NCBI GenBank assembly: GCA_965656185.1
Contig: CBFHJH010000001.1
Location: 434,001 to 498,000, forward strand
Source: Croceimicrobium sp965656185
GTDB taxonomy: Bacteria > Bacteroidota > Bacteroidia > Flavobacteriales > Schleiferiaceae
Direction of reading: 5' to 3'
Length of the DNA: 64,000 nt
The position numbers and the translations under genes were made by a program. The notes below the pieces were generated by a model. It ran no database searches. It saw only the letters and a program-made list of their open reading frames with translations, and was not told the origin of the DNA. Positions within the stretch are counted from its first letter, which is position 1; each line of letters starts with the position of its first letter. Shown here piece after piece: positions 9,046 to 18,265 of the stretch.

Positions 9046-12000
9046 TGCACTAGTACTTTAAAGGTTGCTACTTGGTACTGGGTCTGGACTTTTACCAAAA
9101 GGTAGGCTCTAACATTATCCTCAAGCTGGATTTGTTTTTGGGCGGGATCCCAATCGATCGCCAACTCCTGCCCTCTCAAATCATAAACTCGCACCTCCTC
9201 GATCTCTTCTCGTTCATCTAAGGATAGCTTAAAACTACCATTATTAGGGTTTGGATAGAGATGTATGTTTCCAGCTAAATCCAGGTCTTTCAATCCGATC
9301 GGTTCAGTACCGGTGCTTGGGTTCAGGATGAAATTACTGGGGTAATAGCTGTAAGAACGACAAGCAGAGCCGGGATTATCACTGGCAACCATAACGTACA
9401 AATACTGAGTGGTATCTATGGTACCATAATCGAAGAAACGAGCAGTATCCCAGGCGCTACGGTAATTCCAAGTTAATGTAGTCCTGTCGATCTCTGCCCA
9501 ACGGAAGAATTGTGCGGTACGATCTGGATCGGAATCCAATAGAAGACTATTGATTTGCTGCAGCTGGTCCTCATCAGGGCTGTTTCCCAGGGCAATGGCA
9601 CTAGGGTCCTGCGCATAGCTTGTTCCACAAACCAATCCCGCCACTGAGAAGTCGATGTCTAACTGCAGACCATTGGCCGCATTTACATCCCATGAAACGA
9701 TCGTTCGAGCACCTGGAACATTAGGCAAACTATTGCCAGAGGACCAATTGTAGTCGTATTGATCGATTTCTTCTTGGTTAAGCTTTACCAATACATTTTG
9801 CTGTCCTTCACAGAGCCGTAATTGGCTATTGGCATCGTAAAGTTCTGGGTCTACAGGTTCAAAAAAGAGGTCTCCGTAATTATTACCCACATAATCCCAA
9901 TAGGGCGGCGGATTCACCTTGACGGTCACCGAATCGGTATAAACGGCACCACAATTGGAAATAATTTCTTGGCGAACGATGTAAGCAAAAGGGCTTGTGA
10001 GCACATTGGCATTAGACAATGTAAAGCGGTTAGCTTCATTGGCACTTAGGCTGATATCCTGATAGTTACCTATCGGATCGGAAGCCAAACGGTACTGTAA
10101 GTTATAAGTGTAATTACCATCTGCTCCCTGAACGGAGCTAGTGCGGATCAAATCCAGGTTTTCCCCATAACAAAGTCGAATGGTATCAGGGTCTGTTGTG
10201 CCGTTATACTCTAATGCTAGTTCTCCTGGTAAAAACTCTGGGAAAACATTTGCTGTGAAGGTATTACTGATGCTCGAATCACCACAATCATCATAAATGA
10301 TGCAACGGAAAAAGGCTGATCGCTGTAAAGTATCGATATCATTTCTGGATATCTGGCTATTAGCACTTAAACCAAAATCTTCTCTAATCTGATTGAAATT
10401 AGCATCATCGGCACGTTGCCAGCGGAATTGGAAGTTTCCAGTGCGATCGCCTCCTCTACTATCCAATTCTAGATCATCGGCCAGCAACCTACCATAACAA
10501 ATGTCTTCATTGGTGGCGGTGCTCGTTGCTTGACGGGCATCGTTAGCTTCTAATTGATCCCAAACATTTACCGTAAAAGTTTGCGAAATACTATCAACAT
10601 TGCAATTATCATTAACCACGCAGCGTATGTAAGTAGTATCGGTAAACAAACCTATTTCAGCCGCGCTAATTACAGGATCGTTTTGCGGCGCTTTACTCGA
10701 ATCTATAATGCTAAAACTCGCATCGCTAGAGAACTGCCAGGTGAAGGTATAAGGATCGTTGGTGTCTCCTCCACTGTAAGCTACCTCTAAATCAAAGTTT
10801 AAAGGATCGTTATGACAAATTTGAATATTGGTGAGAGTACCATTGAGATCGTTTACCGTGGCTGCCACTAATTGATCATAAGTGATTAGGTGATACAAAT
10901 TAGTTGTGGTCACCACATCGGAGCAAGGGCCATCGCTAAGTTCGCCTTGAATATAAACATCCGCCCCACCGTTAAGATTCCCGAGGTTAGCCAAATTCAA
11001 ACTGGAGGAAGTTTCCCCTGTGATAGGCGTTGCGCCGGTCATTGCCGGATTATTAGCCTCTAACCAGCGGTAGGTATAATTGCTTGCAGAAGAGCCCCCA
11101 CTAGGATTCATAGTCAAGATGCCACTTGCCGCTGTATTGAAACAAACCTCTTGGGTACCGCCGGCCGTTGATACCTGCAGTTCTTCTAAGGTTATCAATT
11201 GGTAAGTTTCGCTCGTTAAATCGGTTTGACTACAGGTATTGTCGGTCACTTCTGCTTGTAAGAATATGTCGGCCCCACCCGTTTGTTGGCCTAATACCGA
11301 TAAATTTAAACTGGCACTGGTTTGGCCTGCGATTTGAACCTTACCGGTCATGGCCGAATTATTGGCGCGATACCAAACATAACTATGATTGGTAGGCAAG
11401 GCACCTCCAGTAATGGTTGCGGTTACAGCACCACTGGGAGTAGTATTGTAACAAACGTCGGTACTGGTAGTGGGAATGCTAATCTGAAGTTGATCGCGGG
11501 TAATTACCTGATAGGTATTGGATGAAACTGTAGTTTGACTGCAAGCCACATCGGTCAACTCCGCTTGAACGAATATATCAGCACCGCCTTGTTGCTGCCC
11601 TAATACCGACAAATTGATCGAATTAGCGGTTTGGGAAGAAATTACCGTTGCGTTATTCATCGCTGCATTATCCGCTCTAAGCCAGCGATAAGTATAGTTG
11701 GCCGAGCTAGAACCGCCAGTCGGTGTTAGAGTAATACTCCCAGAAGGTGTGCCATTATAACAAACCTCTTCATTAAGGCCACTAGGAATGCTTACCTGCA
11801 GCTGATCGTAGGTTACAATATGATATAAATTGGTAGTGGTTTTAATAGTCCCGCAGTCGTTATCCATTACTTCTCCCTGTAGATAGATATCTGCTCCACC
11901 TTGTAAAGCACCTAAACTATTTAAGTTAAGACTGGCATTGGTTTGACCAACTACAGCAGTAGCACTGGTCATAGATGCGTTATTGGCTCTTAACCAGCGG

Positions 12001-14024
12001 TATGAAAAATTAGCGGGCTGCTGTCCACCCGTAGCGGTCATAGTGATAGTGGCTTGCGCCAGATCATTGTAGCACACATTTTCGGTACCTGCGGGCATGG
12101 TAACGCTTAAGTCTTCATGGGTCACAAGTTGGTAGCTTTCACTGCTTAAAGCCTGATCCGAACAATTGCTCTCATTAACCTCTACCTGAATGAATATATC
12201 TGCACCTCCATTCTGCTGGCCGAGGCTGCTTAAATTTAAGCTAGCAGTAGTCTGTCCGACTATTGCCGTTTTCCCCACCATTGAAGCACTAGAAGCTTGA
12301 TACCAGGTATAAGAAAAATTCGGATTAACCGCTCCACCGCTAACCGTTGCGTTCACCGTACCACTTGGCGTGCTGCCAAAGCAAACATCAACCATTTGGT
12401 TAGGAATACTTACCTGTAGTTGATCATCAGTTATGATGTGGTAGGTATTTGACGACAAGGCAGTTTGACTGCAATTGCCATCGGTAAGCTCTGCTTGCAC
12501 ATAAATATCATCGCCTCCCGTTTGAGTGCCCAAGGCCGAAAGGTTAATACTCGTTCCGGTTTGCCCTGCAATCGGAACTGCCCCAGTCATGGAGGCATTG
12601 TTTGCCCTTAGCCAACGATAGCTGTAGTTCGCTAAGCCAGAGCCACCACTAGCACTTGGGCTTATAGATCCCGTAGGAGCATCATTATAACAAACCTCCT
12701 CGCTTAGACCGGCAGGAATACTAACCTGCAGTTGTTCGAGGGTAATGATTTGATATGTATTAGCGGTAGTTTTGATCAAACCGGGACAATTTGCATCACT
12801 CACTCTTGCCTTAATGTAGCGGTCAGCCCCTCCGGTATAAGGCCCTAAAGTGCTCAAATCCAAAGTAGCAGAATTTGCTCCCGCAATAATCGTAGCCCCG
12901 GTCATGGCCGAATTGTTGGCAATTAACCATTCATAGCTATAATTAGCTGGTTGTTGACCACCGCTTGCATTTACGATTATAGTACTTATTGGAGTTCCAT
13001 TAAAGCAAACCTCTTGCGAACCACTAGCCATACTTGCCACGAGATCTTCATGGGTAATTAAACTGTAGGTTTCACTTGAAAGGACTGTTTCAGAACAATT
13101 GCTTTCATTCAATTCAACTTGAAGATAAATGTCTGCCCCTCCATTTTGTTGCCCTAAACTACTGAGGTTTAAGGTAGAACTGGTTTGACCAGCTATCACA
13201 GTTTTACCGGTCATCGCCGAATTACTAGCTTCAAACCAAGTGTAAGTGTAATTAGGGCTACTGCTGCCGCCATTTACCGAAGCACTAACTGTTCCGCCGG
13301 GTGTTTCACCAAAACATACGTCTATACTGTTAACCGGAATGCTTACTTGAAGCTGATTATTGGTAATAACTTGAAATACATTCGATGAAACTTGAACACT
13401 ACCACAATCAGCGTCGGTAATTTCGGCCTGAACGTAAATGTCATCCCCACCTAATAAGGTACCCAAGCTGGATAAATTAATGCTGGAATTTGTTTCTCCT
13501 CCAATCACTTGAGAACCCGTCATCCCAGAGTTATTAGCTCTTAACCAACGATAAGTGTAATTTCCAGAGCCTCCACTAGGAGTTGCATTCACGGTAGATG
13601 TAGCAGAACTATTATAACAAACCTCTTCACTGCCCGTCGGAATACTAACTGAAACATTACCATAAGTGCTTAAGCTAAAGTTTATGGTGGTGGTATTATT
13701 GTTATTGAAAACCGCGCTGTACGATTCTGAAGTGTTTAAGGAGCTGGAAAAATCGAGCGTGAAACTATTGCTATTGCCAAAGGTTGGTTTAACGATGGTA
13801 TCGAATGCCTGACCTCCCTTAAAGAGAAACAAAGTATCTGAAGTGTTATTAGGGCCTCCTACCGTGGTAAAAGTTACATCAATGCTTATCTGACTACTGG
13901 AACAGCCCGTTACAACGTCGTTATTTGCAATAGTATTACCGCTTTCAGAAAGACTATTAGCCTTTGCGATTGAGCCCAATCCCAGAAATAATGATACAAA
14001 GAGCAGCCTAGTAGTGAGTTTCAT
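9042..14024 (-). CDS. Giant T9SS-exported repeat adhesin-like protein
   Basis: About 1660 residues. An in-frame start 11 codons upstream is possible, but the ATG at 14024 begins a clean signal peptide (MKLTTRLLFVSLFLGLGSIA). The body holds nine similar units of about 103 residues, each with a pattern like VSIP...EVCYN...GGS..NYTYRWLRANN..MTG...IAGQT...LNLS.LG...GGADIYVQ.E..D..C, followed by three diverged units and a final region. The two Cys per unit (VCYN and a C near the end) may form disulfides. The last 75 residues are a type A T9SS sorting domain (LYPNPNNGSFKLSL ... VYDLRGQELA). It is likely secreted and attached to the cell surface as an adhesin or surface fibre. It is the first gene of the leftward operon and is divergent from the FHA/PP2C/kinase operon across 155 nt. 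Confidence 0.88.
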   Translation of the reverse strand: MKLTTRLLFVSLFLGLGSIAKANSLSESGNTIANNDVVTGCSSSQISIDVTFTTVGGPNNTSDTLFLFKGGQAFDTIVKPTFGNSNSFTLDFSSSLNTSESYSAVFNNNNTTTINFSLSTYGNVSVSIPTGSEEVCYNSSATSTVNATPSGGSGNYTYRWLRANNSGMTGSQVIGGETNSSINLSSLGTLLGGDDIYVQAEITDADCGSVQVSSNVFQVITNNQLQVSIPVNSIDVCFGETPGGTVSASVNGGSSSPNYTYTWFEASNSAMTGKTVIAGQTSSTLNLSSLGQQNGGADIYLQVELNESNCSETVLSSETYSLITHEDLVASMASGSQEVCFNGTPISTIIVNASGGQQPANYSYEWLIANNSAMTGATIIAGANSATLDLSTLGPYTGGADRYIKARVSDANCPGLIKTTANTYQIITLEQLQVSIPAGLSEEVCYNDAPTGSISPSASGGSGLANYSYRWLRANNASMTGAVPIAGQTGTSINLSALGTQTGGDDIYVQAELTDGNCSQTALSSNTYHIITDDQLQVSIPNQMVDVCFGSTPSGTVNATVSGGAVNPNFSYTWYQASSASMVGKTAIVGQTTASLNLSSLGQQNGGADIFIQVEVNESNCSDQALSSESYQLVTHEDLSVTMPAGTENVCYNDLAQATITMTATGGQQPANFSYRWLRANNASMTSATAVVGQTNASLNLNSLGALQGGADIYLQGEVMDNDCGTIKTTTNLYHIVTYDQLQVSIPSGLNEEVCYNGTPSGSITLTPTGGSSSANYTYRWLRADNAAMNNATVISSQTANSINLSVLGQQQGGADIFVQAELTDVACSQTTVSSNTYQVITRDQLQISIPTTSTDVCYNTTPSGAVTATITGGALPTNHSYVWYRANNSAMTGKVQIAGQTSASLNLSVLGQQTGGADIFLQAEVTDNTCSQTDLTSETYQLITLEELQVSTAGGTQEVCFNTAASGILTMNPSGGSSASNYTYRWLEANNPAMTGATPITGETSSSLNLANLGNLNGGADVYIQGELSDGPCSDVVTTTNLYHLITYDQLVAATVNDLNGTLTNIQICHNDPLNFDLEVAYSGGDTNDPYTFTWQFSSDASFSIIDSSKAPQNDPVISAAEIGLFTDTTYIRCVVNDNCNVDSISQTFTVNVWDQLEANDARQATSTATNEDICYGRLLADDLELDSRGGDRTGNFQFRWQRADDANFNQIREDFGLSANSQISRNDIDTLQRSAFFRCIIYDDCGDSSISNTFTANVFPEFLPGELALEYNGTTDPDTIRLCYGENLDLIRTSSVQGADGNYTYNLQYRLASDPIGNYQDISLSANEANRFTLSNANVLTSPFAYIVRQEIISNCGAVYTDSVTVKVNPPPYWDYVGNNYGDLFFEPVDPELYDANSQLRLCEGQQNVLVKLNQEEIDQYDYNWSSGNSLPNVPGARTIVSWDVNAANGLQLDIDFSVAGLVCGTSYAQDPSAIALGNSPDEDQLQQINSLLLDSDPDRTAQFFRWAEIDRTTLTWNYRSAWDTARFFDYGTIDTTQYLYVMVASDNPGSACRSYSYYPSNFILNPSTGTEPIGLKDLDLAGNIHLYPNPNNGSFKLSLDEREEIEEVRVYDLRGQELAIDWDPAQKQIQLEDNVRAYLLVKVQTQYQVATFKVLVQ
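10870..13660 (-). repeat. Nine ~310-bp coding repeats arranged as three ~930-bp triads
   Basis: These are the nine conserved units inside the giant adhesin. Units 1, 4 and 7 resemble each other (GGDDIYVQAE.TD type), units 2, 5 and 8 resemble each other (DVCF, YTW, GK.I.GQT and ESNCS or TDNTCS types), and units 3, 6 and 9 resemble each other (TTTN.Y.IIT type). Triad borders fall near 12736 and 11805, each about 930 bp. This points to duplication of a three-unit block. The region is repetitive at DNA level and prone to recombination or misassembly. Confidence 0.85.
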
Positions 14025-14150
14025 GCACGGTTGGTTTTGGAATAACAATAATAGCAAACCTTGCTAAATTTATTCCTCGTAATGTCTAAAAATGTCATAA
14101 ATGACGGCTTATTCAGCACCAATGACATTCTGAAAACTGATTTTTTTAGC

Positions 14151-14158
14151 TATGTTCG
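14151..14158 (+). promoter_or_regulatory. Candidate -7 element for the FHA/PP2C/kinase operon
   Basis: The 8-mer TATGTTCG, 22 nt before the FHA start, matches the Bacteroidota -7 consensus TAnnTTTG except at one base and lies directly after a T-run. No convincing -33 TTTG is seen at the right spacing. The 155-nt divergent gap must also carry the leftward promoter, which I could not place. Confidence 0.35.
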
Positions 14159-14179
14159 CTTAGGAAAAATTACCAATAA

Positions 14180-15184
14180 ATGAACCGACCAATCAAAACC
14201 CTATTCGTGCTTTTGCTGATAGGTTTTAGCGCCCTGGCCAAGAATGAAACGGTTAAAGAAGTGGTGGCTAAGAAATCGGAATACCTTAATACCGAGTTCA
14301 AGTTAAAAGGTATTATTCACGAGCCCGACTCTAGCCTCTCCAAGGACAGCTATATTTTAGTAGATCGCTCAAATGACAGTATTGAAATTCGTTTGGAAGA
14401 CGATGAGGAGTCTTTGGAAGTAGGAAGTGAATATCGTTTTGAGGGGAAACTGAAAGAAAAAGACGAACAATTATATTATTTGGTAAACGACCAAGAATGC
14501 CTCGATTGCGAGGATGAAGAATCTGAAAGCAATACGATGTTGTTTATCCTTTCAGCTGCGGTAGTAATCTTTGGGGTAGTTATTATCTATTTAATTAATC
14601 GTCAAAAGACCAATAACAATATACCCCCTTCAAATCCTTTTCCAAGTAACCCTCAATCAGGTGGTTTTAACCCCAACCCTAATCCAAATCAAGGTTTTGG
14701 GAATAATCCAACCCCTCCTGCTGGAAATCAAGCAAGTGGTGGTACCGATAACTTCGCAACCATTGCCTTTAATCCAAATCAGCTACCCAAGCAACCGGTG
14801 ACCGAGTCTAAAACGGTGGTAATGAATCAACCTAAACCAGAGGCCGACAACAAAATTCCGGGGAGTTTTAACTTTACCTTAAAGGGCGAAGAAAAGTCTA
14901 TTAGTCTCAAGGGGTTCCCAACAGGATTAGGGCATATCGCTACGGTTGGACGTGAAGCGGTAGAAAACGAAAAAGCAGACAGCCACTTGCATTTAGCCGA
15001 TCAAACCGTATCGCGCAAACAAGCTGAATTCATCTTTGAAAGCGGAAATCTGTACATTCGTAATTTAAGCAGTACCAATCCTTCGCAGCTCAATGGAAAA
15101 ACGTTGGGCTCGGGCGAATTGGATCAGGTGCACTCAGGCGCTAAGCTGAAATTTGGGGAAGTAATTGTAAGTTATCAAGCCTAA
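14180..15184 (+). CDS. Membrane-anchored FHA-domain protein
   Basis: A 334-residue phosphopeptide-binding protein. The signal peptide is about 1-20. A small beta-rich extracytoplasmic domain (21-110; EFKLKGIIHEPDSS, possibly OB-like) is followed by a transmembrane helix (119-139) and a cytoplasmic linker rich in Asn, Pro and Gly (140-205). The C-terminal FHA domain (about 250-334) has the key GR (residues 257-258), SRKQ (278-281, position of the usual SxxH) and the N of LSSTNPSQLNG. Thr212 in the linker motif SKTVVMNQ resembles a kinase phosphosite that an FHA domain could bind. The N-out, C-in orientation puts the FHA domain on the same side as the soluble kinase. It is the first gene of the rightward trio, with 6 nt to the PP2C gene. 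It probably senses or docks phosphothreonine partners. Confidence 0.86.
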   Translation: MNRPIKTLFVLLLIGFSALAKNETVKEVVAKKSEYLNTEFKLKGIIHEPDSSLSKDSYILVDRSNDSIEIRLEDDEESLEVGSEYRFEGKLKEKDEQLYYLVNDQECLDCEDEESESNTMLFILSAAVVIFGVVIIYLINRQKTNNNIPPSNPFPSNPQSGGFNPNPNPNQGFGNNPTPPAGNQASGGTDNFATIAFNPNQLPKQPVTESKTVVMNQPKPEADNKIPGSFNFTLKGEEKSISLKGFPTGLGHIATVGREAVENEKADSHLHLADQTVSRKQAEFIFESGNLYIRNLSSTNPSQLNGKTLGSGELDQVHSGAKLKFGEVIVSYQA

Positions 15185-15190
15185 ACCTTT

Positions 15191-16036
15191 ATGAACTGGG
15201 ATATCAATTTTGCATCGGTAAGTCAGGTGGGTCGCCGTAAGAGCAACCAAGACGCCTGTTTTGCCGAACAATTAACTTCAGATATATTTTTATTTGCCGT
15301 GGCCGATGGCATGGGTGGAGCCAATGGTGGCGAAACCGCCTCTGCCCTTACGATAGAGACCATGAAAGAGGTGGTGATGAAGGAATTGGGAGAGCTTTAT
15401 GAGGACCCCCAACACCTGCGCCCATGTCTAGAAAAAGTGATCGCTCAGGCTCAAGAAAAGCTTGCCGCTGAAGGCGAAGCCGATGAAAGCCTTAGAGGAA
15501 TGGGAACCACCCTGGTCGCTTTGCTTATCGTTGAAGATCAGTATGCTTTCTGTAGCATCGGTGATAGCCGTGTTTATCAGTATGATCAAAGAGGACTTAG
15601 ACAGCTCACTACAGACCATAGCCTGGTGCAAGAAACCTTACAAAAGGCCAGTGGCGGTGAAGTAAACGAAGATTTTTTACGGCGACACGACCACATTATT
15701 ACCAGAGTTTTAAATGGTGGTCAAGATATGGCCGATCTTAGTGGAATTCACAAAATTAGTGAAGAGCTAGAGCAAAAGACTAGTTTCCTCCTTTGCTCCG
15801 ATGGTTTGATCCTCGACAAGATCAATGATCCTGAATATATCAGCGAAAGCTTAGCGAAAGAAAATGAGGGCCCGCTTGAAAAGTGTAATTACCTTTCCAA
15901 TTATGCTTATGAGCAGGGTTCTAATGATAATATTACATTAGTGATCGTGGATATCGAGGCTAAAAAAGCTTCGGATGCCCAAAAGACTGAGTCGGAAACG
16001 ATCGAGATCAAGGATCGCACCACTCAAATTAGATAG
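15191..16036 (+). CDS. PP2C-family protein phosphatase
   Basis: A soluble 281-residue metal-dependent Ser/Thr phosphatase expected to reverse the adjacent kinase. The PPM motifs are complete: RKSNQDACF (first metal Asp), VADGMGGANGGETAS, GMGTTLVALL, AFCSIGDSRVYQYD, the DHSLVQE segment, LLCSDGL and GSNDNITLVIVDIE. The catalytic domain ends near residue 245. A short tail (266-281) contains SETIEIKDRTTQ, with several Thr that may themselves be phosphorylated. It lies 6 nt after the FHA gene and 5 nt before the kinase gene, so co-transcription is very likely. Confidence 0.93.
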   Translation: MNWDINFASVSQVGRRKSNQDACFAEQLTSDIFLFAVADGMGGANGGETASALTIETMKEVVMKELGELYEDPQHLRPCLEKVIAQAQEKLAAEGEADESLRGMGTTLVALLIVEDQYAFCSIGDSRVYQYDQRGLRQLTTDHSLVQETLQKASGGEVNEDFLRRHDHIITRVLNGGQDMADLSGIHKISEELEQKTSFLLCSDGLILDKINDPEYISESLAKENEGPLEKCNYLSNYAYEQGSNDNITLVIVDIEAKKASDAQKTESETIEIKDRTTQIR

Positions 16037-16041
16037 GAATT

Positions 16042-18162
16042 ATGTCGTTTACAGGCTTTGATCAACACATAAAAGATGCGCTCGATGGGCGCTATGAAGT
16101 GCTTAACCTCCAAGGTAAAGGAGGTATGGCAAATGTTTACCGTGCAATTCAGGTCGGTTTAGACCGTGAGGTAGCAATCAAAGTAATTCACCCCAGCTTG
16201 ATCAACGATGAGGACACCATCAAGCGCTTTAAGCTGGAAGCAAAGGCTGCGGCCAAACTCTCCCACCCGAATATTATCACGGTTTATGACGTAGGTGAAG
16301 TAGGCGAGATCGTTTACATCTGTCTCGAATTCTTGGATGGCACGGATCTAGCCCATTTAATTCGCGATCAAGGCCGTCTACGGGTCGATCAGCTCTTATC
16401 CATCATGGTGCCCATTGCTTCTGCCTTGGCCGAGATCCATGAGCATTCATTGATTCACAGGGATATTAAAAGCTCTAACATATTCATCACCAAAAAGGGT
16501 AAGCCCATCTTACTCGATTTTGGTATAGCCACTTTCAAGGAAAGCTCTTCCGGGACTACCCTACCTGGTACCGTAATTGGTACTCCCGAGTACATGAGTC
16601 CGGAACAAGCCAACGGTCGCTCCGTAGGCCCAGAATCGGATATTTACAGCCTCGGTATCGTAATGTTCCAGTGCTTGAGCGGAAATGTTCCCTTTGCGGG
16701 CGACTCCCCTATCTCTACCTTAGTGAAGATCAGTCAGGGTATTATGCCCGAATTGGATCAACAAAGTTTAGAGATCCCACAGTGGCTCTACGACATTGTG
16801 ATGAAATGTCTTTCCAAAGAGCCTGAAGATCGCTTCAGATCGGCGAATGACTTGCTTAATTCTCTTAAGGCCAAGAAGATCGTAGAGTCTAACATCAGCC
16901 CAAAAGGAAATACCGCCAATTACGACGCCGAGATCAATGAGCTAAATCACAAGCTTAATAACTCCCAAAATATCGATGAACGGATCGAAGTACTTAAAGG
17001 AAGTGCTAAGACCATTCGCGAGATTTACCGGCTAGACGATGAGATCAGCTATTTAATGACCATCAAAAAGTTTCAAGCCGATCTCAATAAGAAGTATCAG
17101 GACGCCAAGCGGACTATTCAGAAAAGCATTGACTTGCTTAAAAATCGCTCCTTTGATGAAGTGATACAGCAAAGTCAGAATTTGGGTAATAATTACTCCA
17201 ATATCGCTTTCTATAATCAGTACAGCTCTATATACAGCCTGGCTAACCGCCTCAAGGAAATCGAGGAGCTATTACCGAAATTAAAGGTCTCTGAAAACTT
17301 TAAAAAGAGCTCCGAAAACTTCATTAAAGCGCTATTCCTGATCTCTAGTTCGATCGAGCAAATCAAAAACTTTGACTTTGTTGGTAAGGATGATCAGCAA
17401 GAGATCCTGCAAAATACCTTGCATTATAATGATGCCTTCCATGAGGCGATCATTGAACACATTAAAAATGAGAAGGTAGAGATCTCTGAAAAGAAACCGA
17501 TCATTCACCTTTTATTAGAAACGATCAAGATCCAAGGGGAAGACATGGCTCGAAACAAGGAGCTCAAGGAACTCTTGGTGGATTTAAATAACCAATACGT
17601 TTATAAGAACAACAAGCTTTTCCGCATTGCTAAGCCCCAAGATAAAGAAGAGGGTAAGAAAGGTGAAAAACCTGAAAAAGAACTCCTTAAGCCCCTGAAC
17701 TTTAATCAGGAGTTTAATGACTTGATCAATGAGCATTTCTTGAAAAATGAAAAGGTTAAAGACTTTTTATCTACCGATAATGTGAGTATTGCCGAACAGA
17801 CCCTCAATCGAATTATCTACCTCTTCTATTCGCCACGAGTAAAGGGTAATGGCTACGAAATATTGATGGAAATGGGTCAGGAAATGCTCGAACATCATAA
17901 GGATCGCTACGCTAAATTTGAGAGTTATCAAATTGGCGAAGAAGAGTATCAGTTTGGCAAGGTAAACCCAGATTACGACTTGCATGGTGATAAAGGCAAA
18001 AAGAACTGGGACACTACCATCAAGGATTATCTTAAAAAGATCAAAGCGCAAAGAGAGTTGATCTCGGATGAGCAATTGAATACCGTTCTAAACCAAACCA
18101 GTACTAAGCTACTCAACCAATTCAAAAGCTATTTCGCGCAGACCTTATTAAAAGAGATCTAA
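16042..18162 (+). CDS. Hanks-type Ser/Thr protein kinase with long helical C-terminal region
   Basis: A 706-residue eukaryotic-like kinase. The kinase domain covers about 18-285: glycine loop GKGGMANVY, Lys47 in VAIKVI, Glu in FKLEAKAAAKL, HRDIKSSNIF (catalytic Asp141), DFG at 159-161, an activation loop with TTLPGTVIGT, and PEYMSPEQA. All key residues are present, so it should be active. Residues 290-706 are charged and helical with coiled-coil-like stretches. Unlike PknB-type sensors there is no transmembrane helix or PASTA repeat, so the whole protein should be cytoplasmic. It is the third gene of the FHA/PP2C/kinase trio. Its input probably comes through the helical region or the membrane FHA partner. 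Confidence 0.92.
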   Translation: MSFTGFDQHIKDALDGRYEVLNLQGKGGMANVYRAIQVGLDREVAIKVIHPSLINDEDTIKRFKLEAKAAAKLSHPNIITVYDVGEVGEIVYICLEFLDGTDLAHLIRDQGRLRVDQLLSIMVPIASALAEIHEHSLIHRDIKSSNIFITKKGKPILLDFGIATFKESSSGTTLPGTVIGTPEYMSPEQANGRSVGPESDIYSLGIVMFQCLSGNVPFAGDSPISTLVKISQGIMPELDQQSLEIPQWLYDIVMKCLSKEPEDRFRSANDLLNSLKAKKIVESNISPKGNTANYDAEINELNHKLNNSQNIDERIEVLKGSAKTIREIYRLDDEISYLMTIKKFQADLNKKYQDAKRTIQKSIDLLKNRSFDEVIQQSQNLGNNYSNIAFYNQYSSIYSLANRLKEIEELLPKLKVSENFKKSSENFIKALFLISSSIEQIKNFDFVGKDDQQEILQNTLHYNDAFHEAIIEHIKNEKVEISEKKPIIHLLLETIKIQGEDMARNKELKELLVDLNNQYVYKNNKLFRIAKPQDKEEGKKGEKPEKELLKPLNFNQEFNDLINEHFLKNEKVKDFLSTDNVSIAEQTLNRIIYLFYSPRVKGNGYEILMEMGQEMLEHHKDRYAKFESYQIGEEEYQFGKVNPDYDLHGDKGKKNWDTTIKDYLKKIKAQRELISDEQLNTVLNQTSTKLLNQFKSYFAQTLLKEI

Positions 18163-18265
18163 ATTGATCTCTCGTACTTTTTCTTAAGAGAAGGTCAAGT
18201 CTTTACCGGCTAAAGGATGACTATTGTCGTATTTCCTATATTAGCGGAGTAATTAACTGATACTG

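Noticed and set aside
10870..13660. Repeats mistaken for a CRISPR array
   Set aside because: The repeats are 310 bp, fully coding in one frame and lack spacers, so they are protein repeats.
2920..18162. TerY-P type tellurite or stress system
   Set aside because: The vWA here is exported, TerC/TerD-like genes are absent, and the kinase, PP2C and FHA are in a separate divergent operon. Only a loose analogy holds.
1..18162. Type VI secretion cluster with FHA/kinase/phosphatase control
   Set aside because: No Tss, VgrG, Hcp or ClpV-like genes are present.
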